Origin: Pectobacterium polonicum
GTDB taxonomy: Bacteria; Pseudomonadota; Gammaproteobacteria; Enterobacterales; Enterobacteriaceae
DNA length: 64,000 nucleotides
Direction of reading: 5' to 3'
NCBI RefSeq assembly: GCF_005497185.1
Contig: NZ_RJTN01000008.1
Coordinates: 99,653 to 163,652 of the forward strand
The first letter of the stretch is position 1. Each line of letters begins with the position of its first letter. Both the position numbers and the translations under genes were made by a program. Under the pieces are notes generated by a model. That model worked only from the letters and a program-made list of their open reading frames with translations. It did not search any database and was not told the origin of the DNA. Below, piece by piece: positions 55,004-63,659 of this stretch.

Positions 55004-55056
55004 CAAACGAGAGTCATTTGCGTTTGGTAGTTTGATAAAAAATAGTACACATGTAC
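55004..55056 (-). promoter_or_regulatory. Two palindromes in the FepA-like receptor promoter
   Basis: CAAACG (55004) and CGTTTG (55021) are inverted 11 bases apart around AGAGTCATTTG, which weakly resembles a Fur site (10 of 19). GTACA-CA-TGTAC (55045-55056) is a second dyad. Either could be a binding site for Fur or another regulator; I cannot assign them. Confidence 0.35.
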
Positions 55057-55133
55057 AGTTTTTTGTAAGGGCTGGCCGCGAGAAGGGGGAATGAGAGAGC
55101 CGCAGTGGGATTCTCTATGAGAAACCGTATGAC

Positions 55134-56378
55134 TTAGCGAAAGGCGTTATACAGCGCCGAAACAGCCTGATAGATCAGATCGCGGGGTAGAGTACGCTCA
55201 TGTTTCTCCAGTAGTGCGCGGATGAAAAAGCCGTTCAACAGCGTACCTAGCGGAAGTGCAGCGCTATCTGGTGCGACCACTTTGATGATAGCGACAACGG
55301 TGTTGGACCATTCGAGCGCAATAGGGCGCAGGGAAGGGCGTGAAATGGCGGCGGTAAAGAGTTCGTACTCGCGTGCCAATTCATCAATATCTTCGATGCC
55401 TCGCATGACAAAATCGGTCAGGACATCGCATGGATCGTCATGGCGTCGCGTGGAAAACCAGCTAAACATATCGTCGCGAAACAGCGCAATCGCGCTAATC
55501 ATAACGGCATTCAGCATGTCATCCAGACTATTAAAATGGTAGGTAGTCGACCCTAAGGGTATGTGAGCGTCATGCGCGACGGCACGGTGTGTTAAGGCGC
55601 TAATGCCATCACGTTTGATGAGATTCGTGGCAGTTTCAACAATGTGAGCGGCGCGTGGGTGCATCGTTTCCAATCCTGCTCCGCTCGGCGTGACGCCTTT
55701 TTCTGCCAGCCAGGCGATCGCGCGTTCGGACGTTGTTTCGCCAGCAAGAACGACGGGCGTTTCTCGTGGGGAAAACGCGGGCTGCATAGCTTGGGGAACT
55801 GAAAGGGGGTGTGCAATAACCGTATGTTTAGCATCGTCCGGCTGGAATAAGGATGTGGCATCATCGAGCATTGTCTGCCGTTCCGCGTGATCCAGCGTTA
55901 CGAAACCCAATCCTTGTAACAGAAAAACGCCTTCTGTGGCGAGAAAGGCCAGGCGGATACGCCGCATGGCTGGTGTGGCATCACGTAGCCGATCCAGCCT
56001 GATGCGATAAAATTCCCGCACGGGTGCCAGCATCGAAGGGGAATGAACCAGCGCGGTGAGCAGGCCAACGGCGCGTGATGTCGTCTCTTCTTCTTCCTGA
56101 GCAATCGCAGTAATGTGGCCCAACACATCGGCGTAGGGTTGGCCGGTATAGCGTGCAGTTTGTTGTTGTGCTTCCTGCTCAAAGCGGGCAAGTTCACGCA
56201 ACAGCATGGCCATGATCAATCGATCTTTGCTGGGAAAGCTATAAACCAGCCCGCCTTTGCTAATGCCCGCTTCCGTGGCTACTGCGTCTAATGTGAAGCG
56301 ATGCACGCCGTCGCGCAGCAGTACCTTTTCCGCTGCATCCAAAATCAGATCGTTTTCAATGGTTTTTTTGCGCGCCAT
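55134..56378 (-). CDS. Tandem TetR-family regulator (two TetR modules fused)
   Basis: This 414-aa protein is twice the usual TetR length and holds two complete modules. The first helix-turn-helix is near residues 29-50 (TLDAVATEAGISKGGLVYSF), with its own ligand domain to about 185. A linker follows, then the second helix-turn-helix near 258-282 (ALTHRAVAHDAHIPLGSTTY) and another ligand domain. AAGG lies seven bases before the ATG at 56378. It is divergent from a Bcr/CflA-type MFS gene with a perfect dyad between them. It probably represses that efflux gene and itself. Confidence 0.88.
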   Translation of the reverse strand: MARKKTIENDLILDAAEKVLLRDGVHRFTLDAVATEAGISKGGLVYSFPSKDRLIMAMLLRELARFEQEAQQQTARYTGQPYADVLGHITAIAQEEEETTSRAVGLLTALVHSPSMLAPVREFYRIRLDRLRDATPAMRRIRLAFLATEGVFLLQGLGFVTLDHAERQTMLDDATSLFQPDDAKHTVIAHPLSVPQAMQPAFSPRETPVVLAGETTSERAIAWLAEKGVTPSGAGLETMHPRAAHIVETATNLIKRDGISALTHRAVAHDAHIPLGSTTYHFNSLDDMLNAVMISAIALFRDDMFSWFSTRRHDDPCDVLTDFVMRGIEDIDELAREYELFTAAISRPSLRPIALEWSNTVVAIIKVVAPDSAALPLGTLLNGFFIRALLEKHERTLPRDLIYQAVSALYNAFR

Positions 56379-56412
56379 CACATTGCCTTGTATTTTCGAC
56401 TGGTCAGTCATA

Positions 56413-56429
56413 TATTGCGCTCAGCAATA
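56413..56429. promoter_or_regulatory. Probable operator between the tandem TetR gene and the MFS gene
   Basis: TATTGC-GCTCA-GCAATA is a perfect dyad with six-base arms, 35 bases before the TetR start and about 76 before the MFS start. Its position suits control of both divergent genes by the TetR protein. Confidence 0.5.
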
Positions 56430-56504
56430 CGCATCTTATCCGATTCGCCTTTTCTTTGCTGTCGGTTATTCATGATTAAGTGGTCTATTTTTGAGGTATT
56501 ATCG

Positions 56505-57767
56505 ATGTCTGATTCGTCTTTATTGGCGTCGCGCAGTTTTGTTCTCATCGGCATTTTAGGCATCCTCTGCGCGTTTGATGCCATGTCGATTGATATGTAT
56601 CTCCCTGCTTTTCCTGCAATCCAGCAGGATATTGGCGCGGATGCCGCGGGAATGCAGACCTCGCTGTCTGTCTTTTTGATCGGACTGGCGCTTGGACAGC
56701 TGGTTTATGGTCCGCTGACCGATCGCTATGGACGAAAAGGCCCATTATTGCTGGGCATTGTACTGTTTTCCCTCTCATCCTTACTTATCGCTCATGCGCC
56801 TACGCTATCGTGGTTTGTCTTCTTCCGCCTGATGCAAGGCCTAGGCGGCGCTGCTGGATTGGTGATCCCGCGTGCCATCGTGGCCGATTTGTACTCGGAG
56901 CGTGATGCCGCAAAAGTGTTCTCGCTGCTTATGCAGGTGATGGCTATCGCGCCGATTATCGCGCCGCCGTTGGGCGGTGTTCTGCTTGGCACGCTGGGTT
57001 GGTCAGCCATCTTCTGGGTGCTGACGATTGTCGGTCTGCTGATGCTGTTTGCCACCTGGCGCTGCGTGCCGGAAAGCCTGCCGCGGCGTGAGCGTGTCGG
57101 CGGCGGCATGCTGTCGGCCTTAACCGGTTATGCTGTTTTGCTGCGGCAGCGGAAATTTATGGGCTATACGCTGTCTGGCTCTTTCGTGATGGGCGGCCTG
57201 TTTACCTATATTGGCGCGTCTGCCTTCATCTTTATTGAATATTTCCACCTGTCGCCGACGACTTACAGCTACATTTTTGCATCCAATGCGCTTGGTATGG
57301 TGCTGCTGGGGCAAATCAATATCTTCCTGCTGAACCGCTGGCGTGAATATCAAATCTTGCCTATCGGGATCGCCCTACATGTTGCAGGAGGATTGGTGCT
57401 ATGTGGTGTACTGCTGGCTGGTATAACGTCGTTGTGGATTATCACGGGATTGATATTTCTAACCATGAGTTTCCTGAGCCTGGTGTTCGGTAATGTGGTG
57501 GCCGTGGCGATGAATGCAGCACCAGGCCAGACGGGTTCAGCTTCCTCGCTGCTCGGCGTATTGCAGTATGTCTTTGGTGGGGTTGCGGGCGTGATTATGG
57601 GTGTGGTGCATGATGGTACGCTGCTTCCGCCAGTGATGTTGTTAACAGCCAGTGCGATAGGTGCGCTACTGAGCTGGTGGTATGCCTGGCGACAAACGGA
57701 TAGTGATGCGATGGAAAATACGTTGACGGATAATCACGCGCCGGAAAGGGAAGAGAGCTCAAGGTGA
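56505..57767 (+). CDS. MFS drug efflux transporter, Bcr/CflA family
   Basis: This 420-aa protein has about 12 membrane segments and the Bcr/CflA features DAMSIDMYLPAFPAIQQDIG, VYGPLTDRYGRKGPLLLG (motif A) and FRLMQGLGGAAGLVIPRAIV (motif C-like). It exports drugs or metabolites by proton antiport. GAGG lies eight bases before the ATG at 56505; earlier in-frame starts overlap the TetR gene. It is controlled, by inference, by the divergent tandem TetR protein. Confidence 0.9.
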   Translation: MSDSSLLASRSFVLIGILGILCAFDAMSIDMYLPAFPAIQQDIGADAAGMQTSLSVFLIGLALGQLVYGPLTDRYGRKGPLLLGIVLFSLSSLLIAHAPTLSWFVFFRLMQGLGGAAGLVIPRAIVADLYSERDAAKVFSLLMQVMAIAPIIAPPLGGVLLGTLGWSAIFWVLTIVGLLMLFATWRCVPESLPRRERVGGGMLSALTGYAVLLRQRKFMGYTLSGSFVMGGLFTYIGASAFIFIEYFHLSPTTYSYIFASNALGMVLLGQINIFLLNRWREYQILPIGIALHVAGGLVLCGVLLAGITSLWIITGLIFLTMSFLSLVFGNVVAVAMNAAPGQTGSASSLLGVLQYVFGGVAGVIMGVVHDGTLLPPVMLLTASAIGALLSWWYAWRQTDSDAMENTLTDNHAPEREESSR

Positions 57768-57775
57768 ATCGGAAT

Positions 57776-57801
57776 GTCGCCTGCCTTGTTCGGCAGGCGA
57801 C
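57776..57801. terminator. Hairpin between convergent MFS and yghU genes
   Basis: Arms GTCGCCTGCC and GGCAGGCGAC with a six-base loop lie between the two stop codons. There is no T tract on either side, so it would be a weak or non-classical bidirectional terminator. Confidence 0.5.
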
Positions 57802-57807
57802 AGAAGG

Positions 57808-58647
57808 TTAATCCAGATCGGATGCCTGATGGCGTTCAGCAACCTGTTCAGACTCTTCTCCCCAGGTCCGATTGACCTTCCGACCGCGAATCACCGCTGG
57901 GCGGGCAGCAATCTCGTCAGCCCAACGAATCACATGCGTGTATTCGTGTACGGACAGGAACTCTGCGGCGGAGTAAAGCGCGTTCTGTACCAGCCCGCCG
58001 TACCATGGCCAGACAGCGATATCAGCAATGGTGTAGCTACTGCCCGCCAGATAGCGGTTTTCCGCCAATTGACGGTTGAGAACATCCAATTGGCGCTTGG
58101 TTTCCATCGTGAAGCGGTTAATTGGGTATTCAAATTTTTCCGGTGCGTAGGCGTAAAAATGCCCGAATCCACCGCCAACGTAAGGGGCGGACCCCATCTG
58201 CCAGAACAGCCAGTTAAGCGTTTCAGTTCGTGTGGCGAGGTCGTTCGGCAGCAGCGCCCCAAATTTCTCGGCCAGATACACCAGAATAGAACCGGACTCG
58301 AACACGCGAACCGGTTTTTCACCGCTTTGGTCGAGTAACGCGGGGATCTTAGAGTTCGGGTTGACGTCGACAAACCCGCTGGAGAACTGATCGCCATCGC
58401 CTATCTTAATCAGCCAGGCATCATACTCAGCACCTGTGTGGCCCAGCGCTAGCAGTTCTTCCAGCATGATCGTCACTTTCACGCCATTCGGTGTCGCCAA
58501 CGAGTAAAGCTGAAGCGGATGTTTACCCACAGGCAGCGCTTTTTCGTGTGTTGGACCGGCTATCGGACGATTAATATTGGCGAAGGCACCGCCGGAAGAC
58601 GCGGGTTGCCAAACTTTTGGCGGTACATAAGTTGGGGAGGTAGCCAT
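57808..58647 (-). CDS. yghU: Glutathione-dependent disulfide-bond oxidoreductase, YghU-like
   Basis: This 279-aa glutathione S-transferase-fold enzyme of the Nu class has an N-terminal extension (PPKVWQPASSGGAFANINRP), characteristic of YghU. The thioredoxin-like domain (PLQLYSLATPNGVKVTIMLE; NPNSKIPALLD; FESGSILVYLAEKFG) is followed by the all-helical domain (AGSSYTIADIAVWPWYGGL). YghU reduces disulfides and organic peroxides with glutathione. It is a single gene convergent with the MFS gene. Confidence 0.9.
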   Translation of the reverse strand: MATSPTYVPPKVWQPASSGGAFANINRPIAGPTHEKALPVGKHPLQLYSLATPNGVKVTIMLEELLALGHTGAEYDAWLIKIGDGDQFSSGFVDVNPNSKIPALLDQSGEKPVRVFESGSILVYLAEKFGALLPNDLATRTETLNWLFWQMGSAPYVGGGFGHFYAYAPEKFEYPINRFTMETKRQLDVLNRQLAENRYLAGSSYTIADIAVWPWYGGLVQNALYSAAEFLSVHEYTHVIRWADEIAARPAVIRGRKVNRTWGEESEQVAERHQASDLD

Positions 58648-58811
58648 TCAAAAATTCCTTATGCATGAAAAGAGAGCGAGTTAAGTCAACACCATAACAA
58701 ACTCATGCATTTTGCTGATACCGTTCTGTTCTATCTCTACTGCATATTGATATAACGCGAGATCCGCACATTGCTGAGGGAGGGCAGAAATGTGCGGATC
58801 GCCGTCAAGGC

Positions 58812-59423
58812 TTAATAGCCGACGGTAAAGCGCTGACGAGTGTGTGCCGGGTTTTCAATCTCATCAACCAGTGCAACGGCATAGTCTTCGAAGGAAATAC
58901 TGCTGCCTTTATCGTTACTCAGCAGCGCGTCTTTGCCGAGACGGAATTTACCAGTACGTTGACCCGGAACAAACTCGGCAGACGGGGAGAGAAACGACCA
59001 ATCAAGATCTTTCTCTTGTTTTAACAAGTCGAGGAAGGCTGCACCACGAGAGGCTTCAGGGCGGTAAGCATCAGGGAAATCAGGCTGATCGATCAGACGC
59101 TGACCCGGTGCAATTTCAAGGCTCCCCGCCCCGCCGACAACCAGATAGCGCTTCACGCCCGCGGCTTTAACGGCGGCAATCAAGATAGCCGGTTCTGACG
59201 AGCCAAATTTAACGGCGCTAACTACCGCATCATGCCCTTTGAATAGCGCCACTAGTGCATCGCTGTCCAGCGCATCTCCCTGCTTAGCAGTGACGCTCGG
59301 TAGTGAGGCAATCTTTTCAGGATGACGTGCAATTGCGGTGACCGTATGCCCACGGTCAGATAACTCTTTAAGAATACGTGAACCAGCATCGCCTGAGGCA
59401 CCAATGAGAGCGATATGTGACAT
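58812..59423 (-). CDS. NAD(P)-binding oxidoreductase, atypical SDR/NmrA-like
   Basis: This 203-aa Rossmann protein starts MSHIALIGASGDAGSRILKE, with the nucleotide-binding GASGDAGS loop and the dimerisation region RYLVVGGAGSLEIAPGQRL. It resembles small flavin-reductase-like or NADH-quinone-related SDRs whose substrates are mostly unknown. It is divergent from an HxlR regulator, a common pairing in which the regulator senses electrophiles or aldehydes and controls the oxidoreductase. The function beyond NAD(P) binding is not certain. Confidence 0.85.
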   Translation of the reverse strand: MSHIALIGASGDAGSRILKELSDRGHTVTAIARHPEKIASLPSVTAKQGDALDSDALVALFKGHDAVVSAVKFGSSEPAILIAAVKAAGVKRYLVVGGAGSLEIAPGQRLIDQPDFPDAYRPEASRGAAFLDLLKQEKDLDWSFLSPSAEFVPGQRTGKFRLGKDALLSNDKGSSISFEDYAVALVDEIENPAHTRQRFTVGY

Positions 59424-59525
59424 GTGAACTCCTTATTTTCTTATTTCGAGACTAAGTGACAAAAATAGACTATAGACCCTCTGGATGGTACATTGCCGAC
59501 TTTTCCTCGGCAAGAAGTCACCAGC

Positions 59526-59966
59526 ATGCAACCAGGTCACACAACAATGACTACTGACACCATCATCAGTGATGCGGTTAACCACAAAGCATCGCCAGCG
59601 GAAAGTCACGACGATGCTACGTTTGACCACCCTTGTCCGATCCGCGATGTGTTGGATCGCATCGGCGATCGGTGGAGTCTATTAATACTGGAGGCGTTGG
59701 CGGAAAAGACACTGCGCTTTAACGAATTAACTCGTCGTATTGACGATATTTCACGGCAGATGTTGTCGCGCACGCTAAAGCGCTTAGAGGCTGATGGTTT
59801 CATTCATCGGACGATCTATGCGGAAGTTCCCCCACGCGTGGAATACACGCTGACACCATTAGGGCACTCTTTTTTACAACCGATGCAACTGCTGATTCAG
59901 TGGGCCGATCAGAATCATGCCGAAATTTGTCGTTCTCGCCGTCAGGCCAGACAACGCGATGCCTGA
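59526..59966 (+). CDS. HxlR-family transcriptional regulator
   Basis: This protein of about 146 aa has the HxlR winged helix: CPIRDVLDRIGDRWSLLILE, LRFNELTRRIDDISRQMLSR and the wing YAEVPPRVEYTLTPLGHS. The cysteine in DHPCPIRDV is the conserved N-terminal one that senses electrophiles in several family members. The start is uncertain: ATGs at 59526 and 59547 are both in frame, neither with a strong ribosome-binding site. It probably controls the divergent oxidoreductase gene. Confidence 0.88.
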   Translation: MQPGHTTMTTDTIISDAVNHKASPAESHDDATFDHPCPIRDVLDRIGDRWSLLILEALAEKTLRFNELTRRIDDISRQMLSRTLKRLEADGFIHRTIYAEVPPRVEYTLTPLGHSFLQPMQLLIQWADQNHAEICRSRRQARQRDA

Positions 59967-59982
59967 ATAGCCATTTGAGTAA

Positions 59983-60015
59983 CGCCTTCTTCGTATTTTG
60001 ACTGCAAAGAAGGCG
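59983..60015. terminator. Hairpin between convergent HxlR and dehydratase genes
   Basis: Arms CGCCTTCTT and AAGAAGGCG enclose about 15 bases midway between the two stop codons. T-rich bases lie in the loop, not after the stem, so the terminator role is only probable. Confidence 0.45.
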
Positions 60016-60025
60016 CTTACCTGCC

Positions 60026-61030
60026 TTACCTGTTTACAGTGGCTGTCGCCTCATCAAGCAGCGTAAGATAGCGGTGGCTTGAAATATTCCTGCCAGTGAC
60101 AACACAGACGGTTTTACGTCCTCCAATCTCCTCCGCGTAGCGAACAACTCCCGCGACGGCTGGCACGCCTGATGGTTCGACAACATGGCGATGAAAGTCG
60201 AGCATTGACAGCATTGCGGCTTTGATTTCGTTTTCTGAGACGGTGAGCACGCGATCGACACGGTCGCGCACCAGCGGCCAGGTCATTGCGCTGGGCTCTA
60301 TATAGCCACTGACGCCTTCGGCGATGGACGGCACCAGATCGACGGGAAGCGTTTTACCTGCCTCTTTCCAACGGGCGAATGTCGGGCTGGCTTCACTTTG
60401 TATGCCCCACACTTCGATAGCGGGGTTGATTGCTTTGGCTGCCGTCGCAATCCCTGAGATGAGCCCGCCACCGCCGATGTTCACCAGGATTACCTCCGTA
60501 TCCATCCAGTCTTCCAAGATCTCAAGACCGACCGTGCCGCCGCCGGCAATCATGTGTGGATTATCGTAGGCAGAAACGAAAGTGGCTCCCGACTGTTGTG
60601 CAGCCACCATCGCCGCCTGTCGTGCTGCTTCGATGTCATCAAAAAACGTAACACGAGCACCACAGCCTTGCATGGCTGCAACCTTCATTGGGTCCGCCGA
60701 GCGTGGCAAAAATATGCTCACGGGTACGCCTGCCACTTGTCCGGCATAGGCGAGCCCTAATCCGTGATTTCCTGCCGTCGGGGCGATGACGCCAGCGTGG
60801 CGCTGTTCCGCATCCAGATTGGCAAAAACGTTTGCTGCGCCCCGTAGCTTGAAGCTACCGGTCTGTTGAAGGTTTTCCATTTTGAGTCGGATTTCTGCAC
60901 CAACAAGAGCGGATAATTCCGGCGAGTGGTCTAGCGGCGTTCTGCGTATCGTTGCTTTAATCTGCTGAGATGCGGCGTAAATGTCTTTCAATGTTACAGA
61001 GTCGGTTGCCCTTTGGTGTTTGCTTGTCAT
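60026..61030 (-). CDS. Threonine/serine dehydratase-like PLP enzyme
   Basis: This 334-aa fold-type II PLP enzyme resembles catabolic threonine ammonia-lyases and serine dehydratases. The PLP lysine lies in LQQTGSFKLRGAAN, the phosphate-binding loop in VNIGGGGLISGIA, and the substrate loop in APTAGNHGLGLAYAG. There is no ACT regulatory domain, so it is not the biosynthetic IlvA. It is divergent from an ArsR regulator with a palindrome between them. The expected reaction is deamination of threonine or serine to the 2-oxo acid and ammonia; related racemases or hydroxyaspartate enzymes are possible. Confidence 0.85.
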   Translation of the reverse strand: MTSKHQRATDSVTLKDIYAASQQIKATIRRTPLDHSPELSALVGAEIRLKMENLQQTGSFKLRGAANVFANLDAEQRHAGVIAPTAGNHGLGLAYAGQVAGVPVSIFLPRSADPMKVAAMQGCGARVTFFDDIEAARQAAMVAAQQSGATFVSAYDNPHMIAGGGTVGLEILEDWMDTEVILVNIGGGGLISGIATAAKAINPAIEVWGIQSEASPTFARWKEAGKTLPVDLVPSIAEGVSGYIEPSAMTWPLVRDRVDRVLTVSENEIKAAMLSMLDFHRHVVEPSGVPAVAGVVRYAEEIGGRKTVCVVTGRNISSHRYLTLLDEATATVNR

Positions 61031-61049
61031 AGTATTTCCCTATCAAGTG

Positions 61050-61083
61050 TATATGGAAATGACTATATAGGTATTTGGCTATA
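61050..61083. promoter_or_regulatory. Palindromic operator overlapping the ArsR start codon
   Basis: Around the centre at 61066/61067 lie CTAT/ATAG, AAAT (57-60) mirrored by ATTT (73-76), and an outer TATA mirrored by TATA, forming an imperfect 34-bp dyad. Its right edge reaches the ArsR ATG and its left edge is 20 bases from the dehydratase start. It would let the ArsR protein block both genes. Confidence 0.55.
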
Positions 61084-61433
61084 TGAACAAGCATGCGACG
61101 ACAACGGCCGATTTGCTGCGAGCGCTCGGCAATGAGCAGCGGCTCATCATTCTGGAATGGCTGGTCGATCCTCGATCGCATTTTCCAGAACAGCAGGATG
61201 GCGATCTGGTTAAAGACGGGGTATGTGTCGGGTTTATCACTGAGAAGATTGGCTTAAGTCAGCCGACCGTCACCGGCCATCTCCAATATCTCGCTAAAGC
61301 TGGGATTGTCACATCGAAACGCATCAAAAACTGGGTATTCTACAAGCTCGTCCCTGAGCGTTTAGACGAGGCCGTCGCAGTATTATCCGAGCTTGCACAG
61401 GTTGCCTCGCGTCACCATAAGCCGTCAGAATAG
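61083..61433 (+). CDS. ArsR-family transcriptional regulator
   Basis: This 116-aa winged-helix protein has the ArsR pattern LLRALGNEQRLIILEWLVDP and IGLSQPTVTGHLQYLAKAGI with the wing KRIKNWVFYKL. The single cysteine (DGVCVGF) and the absence of an ELCVCDL metal motif argue against arsenic or metal sensing. A metabolite ligand such as a substrate of the adjacent dehydratase is more likely. It is divergent from that gene, with the start codon inside the palindromic operator. Confidence 0.9.
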   Translation: MNKHATTTADLLRALGNEQRLIILEWLVDPRSHFPEQQDGDLVKDGVCVGFITEKIGLSQPTVTGHLQYLAKAGIVTSKRIKNWVFYKLVPERLDEAVAVLSELAQVASRHHKPSE

Positions 61434-61453
61434 GCCGTTAAGTCTTTACGTCA

Positions 61454-62710
61454 TCACTTTCCCTGAGACTTGGCTGTGCGGTTCCGTGCAGCCCACTTTG
61501 GCAGGTAAGCGAATGCGACGGCGGCAAGTATCATGCTACCAGCTAGAAAAAAGGTGAGCTGTAGGCCATTCGCGAGCGAAGATGGGGTGGCATGGATAAA
61601 ATTTTCCGTCCCAGTACCTAAGGCGAAAACCTGTCCCATGATAGAAGCGCCGACGATGAGCCCAATGTTACGCGATAGGTTAAGCAGGCCGGAGACCGTG
61701 CCGCGCTGGTTCCCAGGGATATCGGCAAGGGTGGCGGTATTGTTTGCTGCCTGAAAGAGCTGGTAGCCTGGCGTCAGGACAACCATAGAAAGAATATATC
61801 CCGTGACGCCAAGCAAATTGGGTAAGGTCGCCAGCATAAAGGTGCCCGCAATCACGAGAGAGAGTCCGACGGATAGGGCTCGTCCACATCCCCAGGTATC
61901 AACCAGTCGTCCCGACGGAATCCCGCAGAAAATCGCAATGGCGGGGCCAATTGCCATAACAACGCCCACCAATGTGCCCTTTAGGCCCAGACCCGAACCA
62001 AGATAGTACGGACCGACGATTAACGTCGTCATCACGACAGAGGAGACGGCCGCATTGATAGTGAGATTTGGCAGAAGCGTCATGTACCGGATCGGTGATA
62101 TACCTGAGAGTTGTGCCTTCGTTTTAACTGGCGTGGCGGGTAGCTGGGTGGAAGCAAGAAACAGAACGATTATTACCAGCGGGATCTGCACCCAGAACAG
62201 GCTACGCCACCCCGCCGTTGTAAGAAGCCATCCCCCGACAGAAGGGCCAAGTGCCGTACCCAATGCGGATACCGCTCCCAATATTCCCATAGCTTGCCCG
62301 ATATGCTTCTCACCAGCAGTCTGCCTCAGTAGCGCCATACCGAGCGTCATCAGGAAGGCTGCACCGATACCCTGAAGTGTTCTGGCCCCGATGAGTTGCC
62401 ACAGTTGGGGAGCAAGGGCGCACAGCAGCGAAGCGACAGCAAAGAGCGCAAGGCCTGTGATAAAAACGGGCTTCAGCCCATAACGATCGCCAAGGCGGCC
62501 TGAAATGACAACCGAGAGCGCCATGGCTGCAAGATAAGCGATGACGACAGTCTGGACCTGTGCGAATGGCGCAGAAAATACCTCCGCCAGTGTTGGAAGG
62601 GCAATATTGGCAATACTCGTTCCCAGCGAGGCCGACAGTATCGACAGCGCGAGTGTGATGGTGATCCCTGTTTTGCTCTTCTCCGGTTCGCCTGAATGAT
62701 TAATTACCAT
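61454..62710 (-). CDS. MFS multidrug-type transporter
   Basis: This 418-aa inner-membrane protein has N-terminal LPTLAEVFSAPFAQVQTVVI and motif A ISGRLGDRYGLKPVFITG. GARTLQGIGAAFLMTLGMAL resembles motif C, and later it has TLADIPGNQRGTVSGLLNL. It resembles drug or sugar-efflux transporters of the DHA type. It is divergent from a MerR regulator, with a soxbox-like dyad in the promoter region. It ends 21 bases from the convergent ArsR gene. Confidence 0.88.
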   Translation of the reverse strand: MVINHSGEPEKSKTGITITLALSILSASLGTSIANIALPTLAEVFSAPFAQVQTVVIAYLAAMALSVVISGRLGDRYGLKPVFITGLALFAVASLLCALAPQLWQLIGARTLQGIGAAFLMTLGMALLRQTAGEKHIGQAMGILGAVSALGTALGPSVGGWLLTTAGWRSLFWVQIPLVIIVLFLASTQLPATPVKTKAQLSGISPIRYMTLLPNLTINAAVSSVVMTTLIVGPYYLGSGLGLKGTLVGVVMAIGPAIAIFCGIPSGRLVDTWGCGRALSVGLSLVIAGTFMLATLPNLLGVTGYILSMVVLTPGYQLFQAANNTATLADIPGNQRGTVSGLLNLSRNIGLIVGASIMGQVFALGTGTENFIHATPSSLANGLQLTFFLAGSMILAAVAFAYLPKWAARNRTAKSQGK

Positions 62711-62753
62711 GTTTTATCCTTGTTATTATGTGGGTTCCAGAGCATGCTACAAA

Positions 62754-62770
62754 GTAAAGTCAACTTGAGG
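62754..62770 (-). promoter_or_regulatory. SoxR/MerR-type operator in the divergent MFS-merR promoter region
   Basis: On the minus strand the sequence reads CCTCAAGTTGACTTTAC, close to the SoxR-type dyad CCTCAAGTTAACTTGAGG. The promoter reads TTGACC just upstream. Its GAGG end is also the ribosome-binding site of the merR gene. The MerR protein probably binds here to control the MFS gene and itself. Confidence 0.6.
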
Positions 62771-62776
62771 TCAAGC

Positions 62777-63238
62777 ATGAAATTTCTGGATATTGGTGAC
62801 GTCTCAGAGAAAAGCGGAATCAAGCCTTCAGCGCTGCGTTATTACGAAGAGGTCGGGCTGATTACTTCGGTATCTCGGCATGGGCTCCGGCGGCAATTTT
62901 CTGAAGACGTACTGCTGCAACTCAGGCTGATTACGATGGGGAAGGTGGCTGGATTCTCACTTCAGGAAATTGCGGGCATGTTTAATCAAAATGGGATGCC
63001 AGATCTGCCCCGTACCACGCTTCATCAGAAGGCCGATGACATCGACCAGCAAATTCACGAGCTGAAGATATTGCGCGATACGCTGAGGCATGTCGCTGAC
63101 TGTTCTGCACCATCGCATATGGAATGTCCCACCTTCAGGAAGCTGGTCGACGCTACACATCGTAGGCGGCAGACGCGTGAAAAGACGGGCAACACAGCTA
63201 TTCGAAAAGTGGTACAAGGTATGAAAAAGAAAGCTTGA
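62777..63238 (+). CDS. MerR-family transcriptional regulator (SoxR-like DNA-binding domain)
   Basis: This 153-aa protein starts MKFLDIGDVSEKSGIKPSAL and continues with RYYEEVGLITSVSRHGLRRQ, the MerR/SoxR winged helix, then a coiled coil (LHQKADDIDQQIHELKILRD). Two cysteines (DCSAP, MECPTF) follow, but not the CxxCxC cluster of SoxR, so it is not an iron-sulfur sensor. GAGG lies six bases before the ATG. The basic tail (RRRQTREK, GMKKKA) is unusual. It is divergent from and probably regulates the MFS gene. Confidence 0.9.
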   Translation: MKFLDIGDVSEKSGIKPSALRYYEEVGLITSVSRHGLRRQFSEDVLLQLRLITMGKVAGFSLQEIAGMFNQNGMPDLPRTTLHQKADDIDQQIHELKILRDTLRHVADCSAPSHMECPTFRKLVDATHRRRQTREKTGNTAIRKVVQGMKKKA

Positions 63239-63270
63239 TATTCTGTCAACGCCGGATACAACGCCGTGTT

Positions 63271-63398
<128 letters not shown>

Positions 63399-63659
63399 AT
63401 TTGGGATTGAAAACCCCAGTAAAATAGAATGTTATTTTTATTGCTATTCGGTCATCGTATCATTTGGCAATACTATTGAGCGGTGAACGGCGTTTTTGTG
63501 GCCCTTAAAATAACAGTCAATCATCGACTCTTGGCATAGAAAAACCATCAGGACTATCAATCGATTCAGGCTGTATTAAAATGAAAAAGAGAACCACTGT
63601 GGCTGTAATTAATTTCCTATTCCCAATAATCAGTGTTTTTAATCATCATTGTTCTACTA
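63399..63659. other. AT-rich intergenic region before the MocR-type gene
   Basis: No gene, hairpin terminator or repeat is visible here beyond the adjacent ERIC element. Confidence 0.5.
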
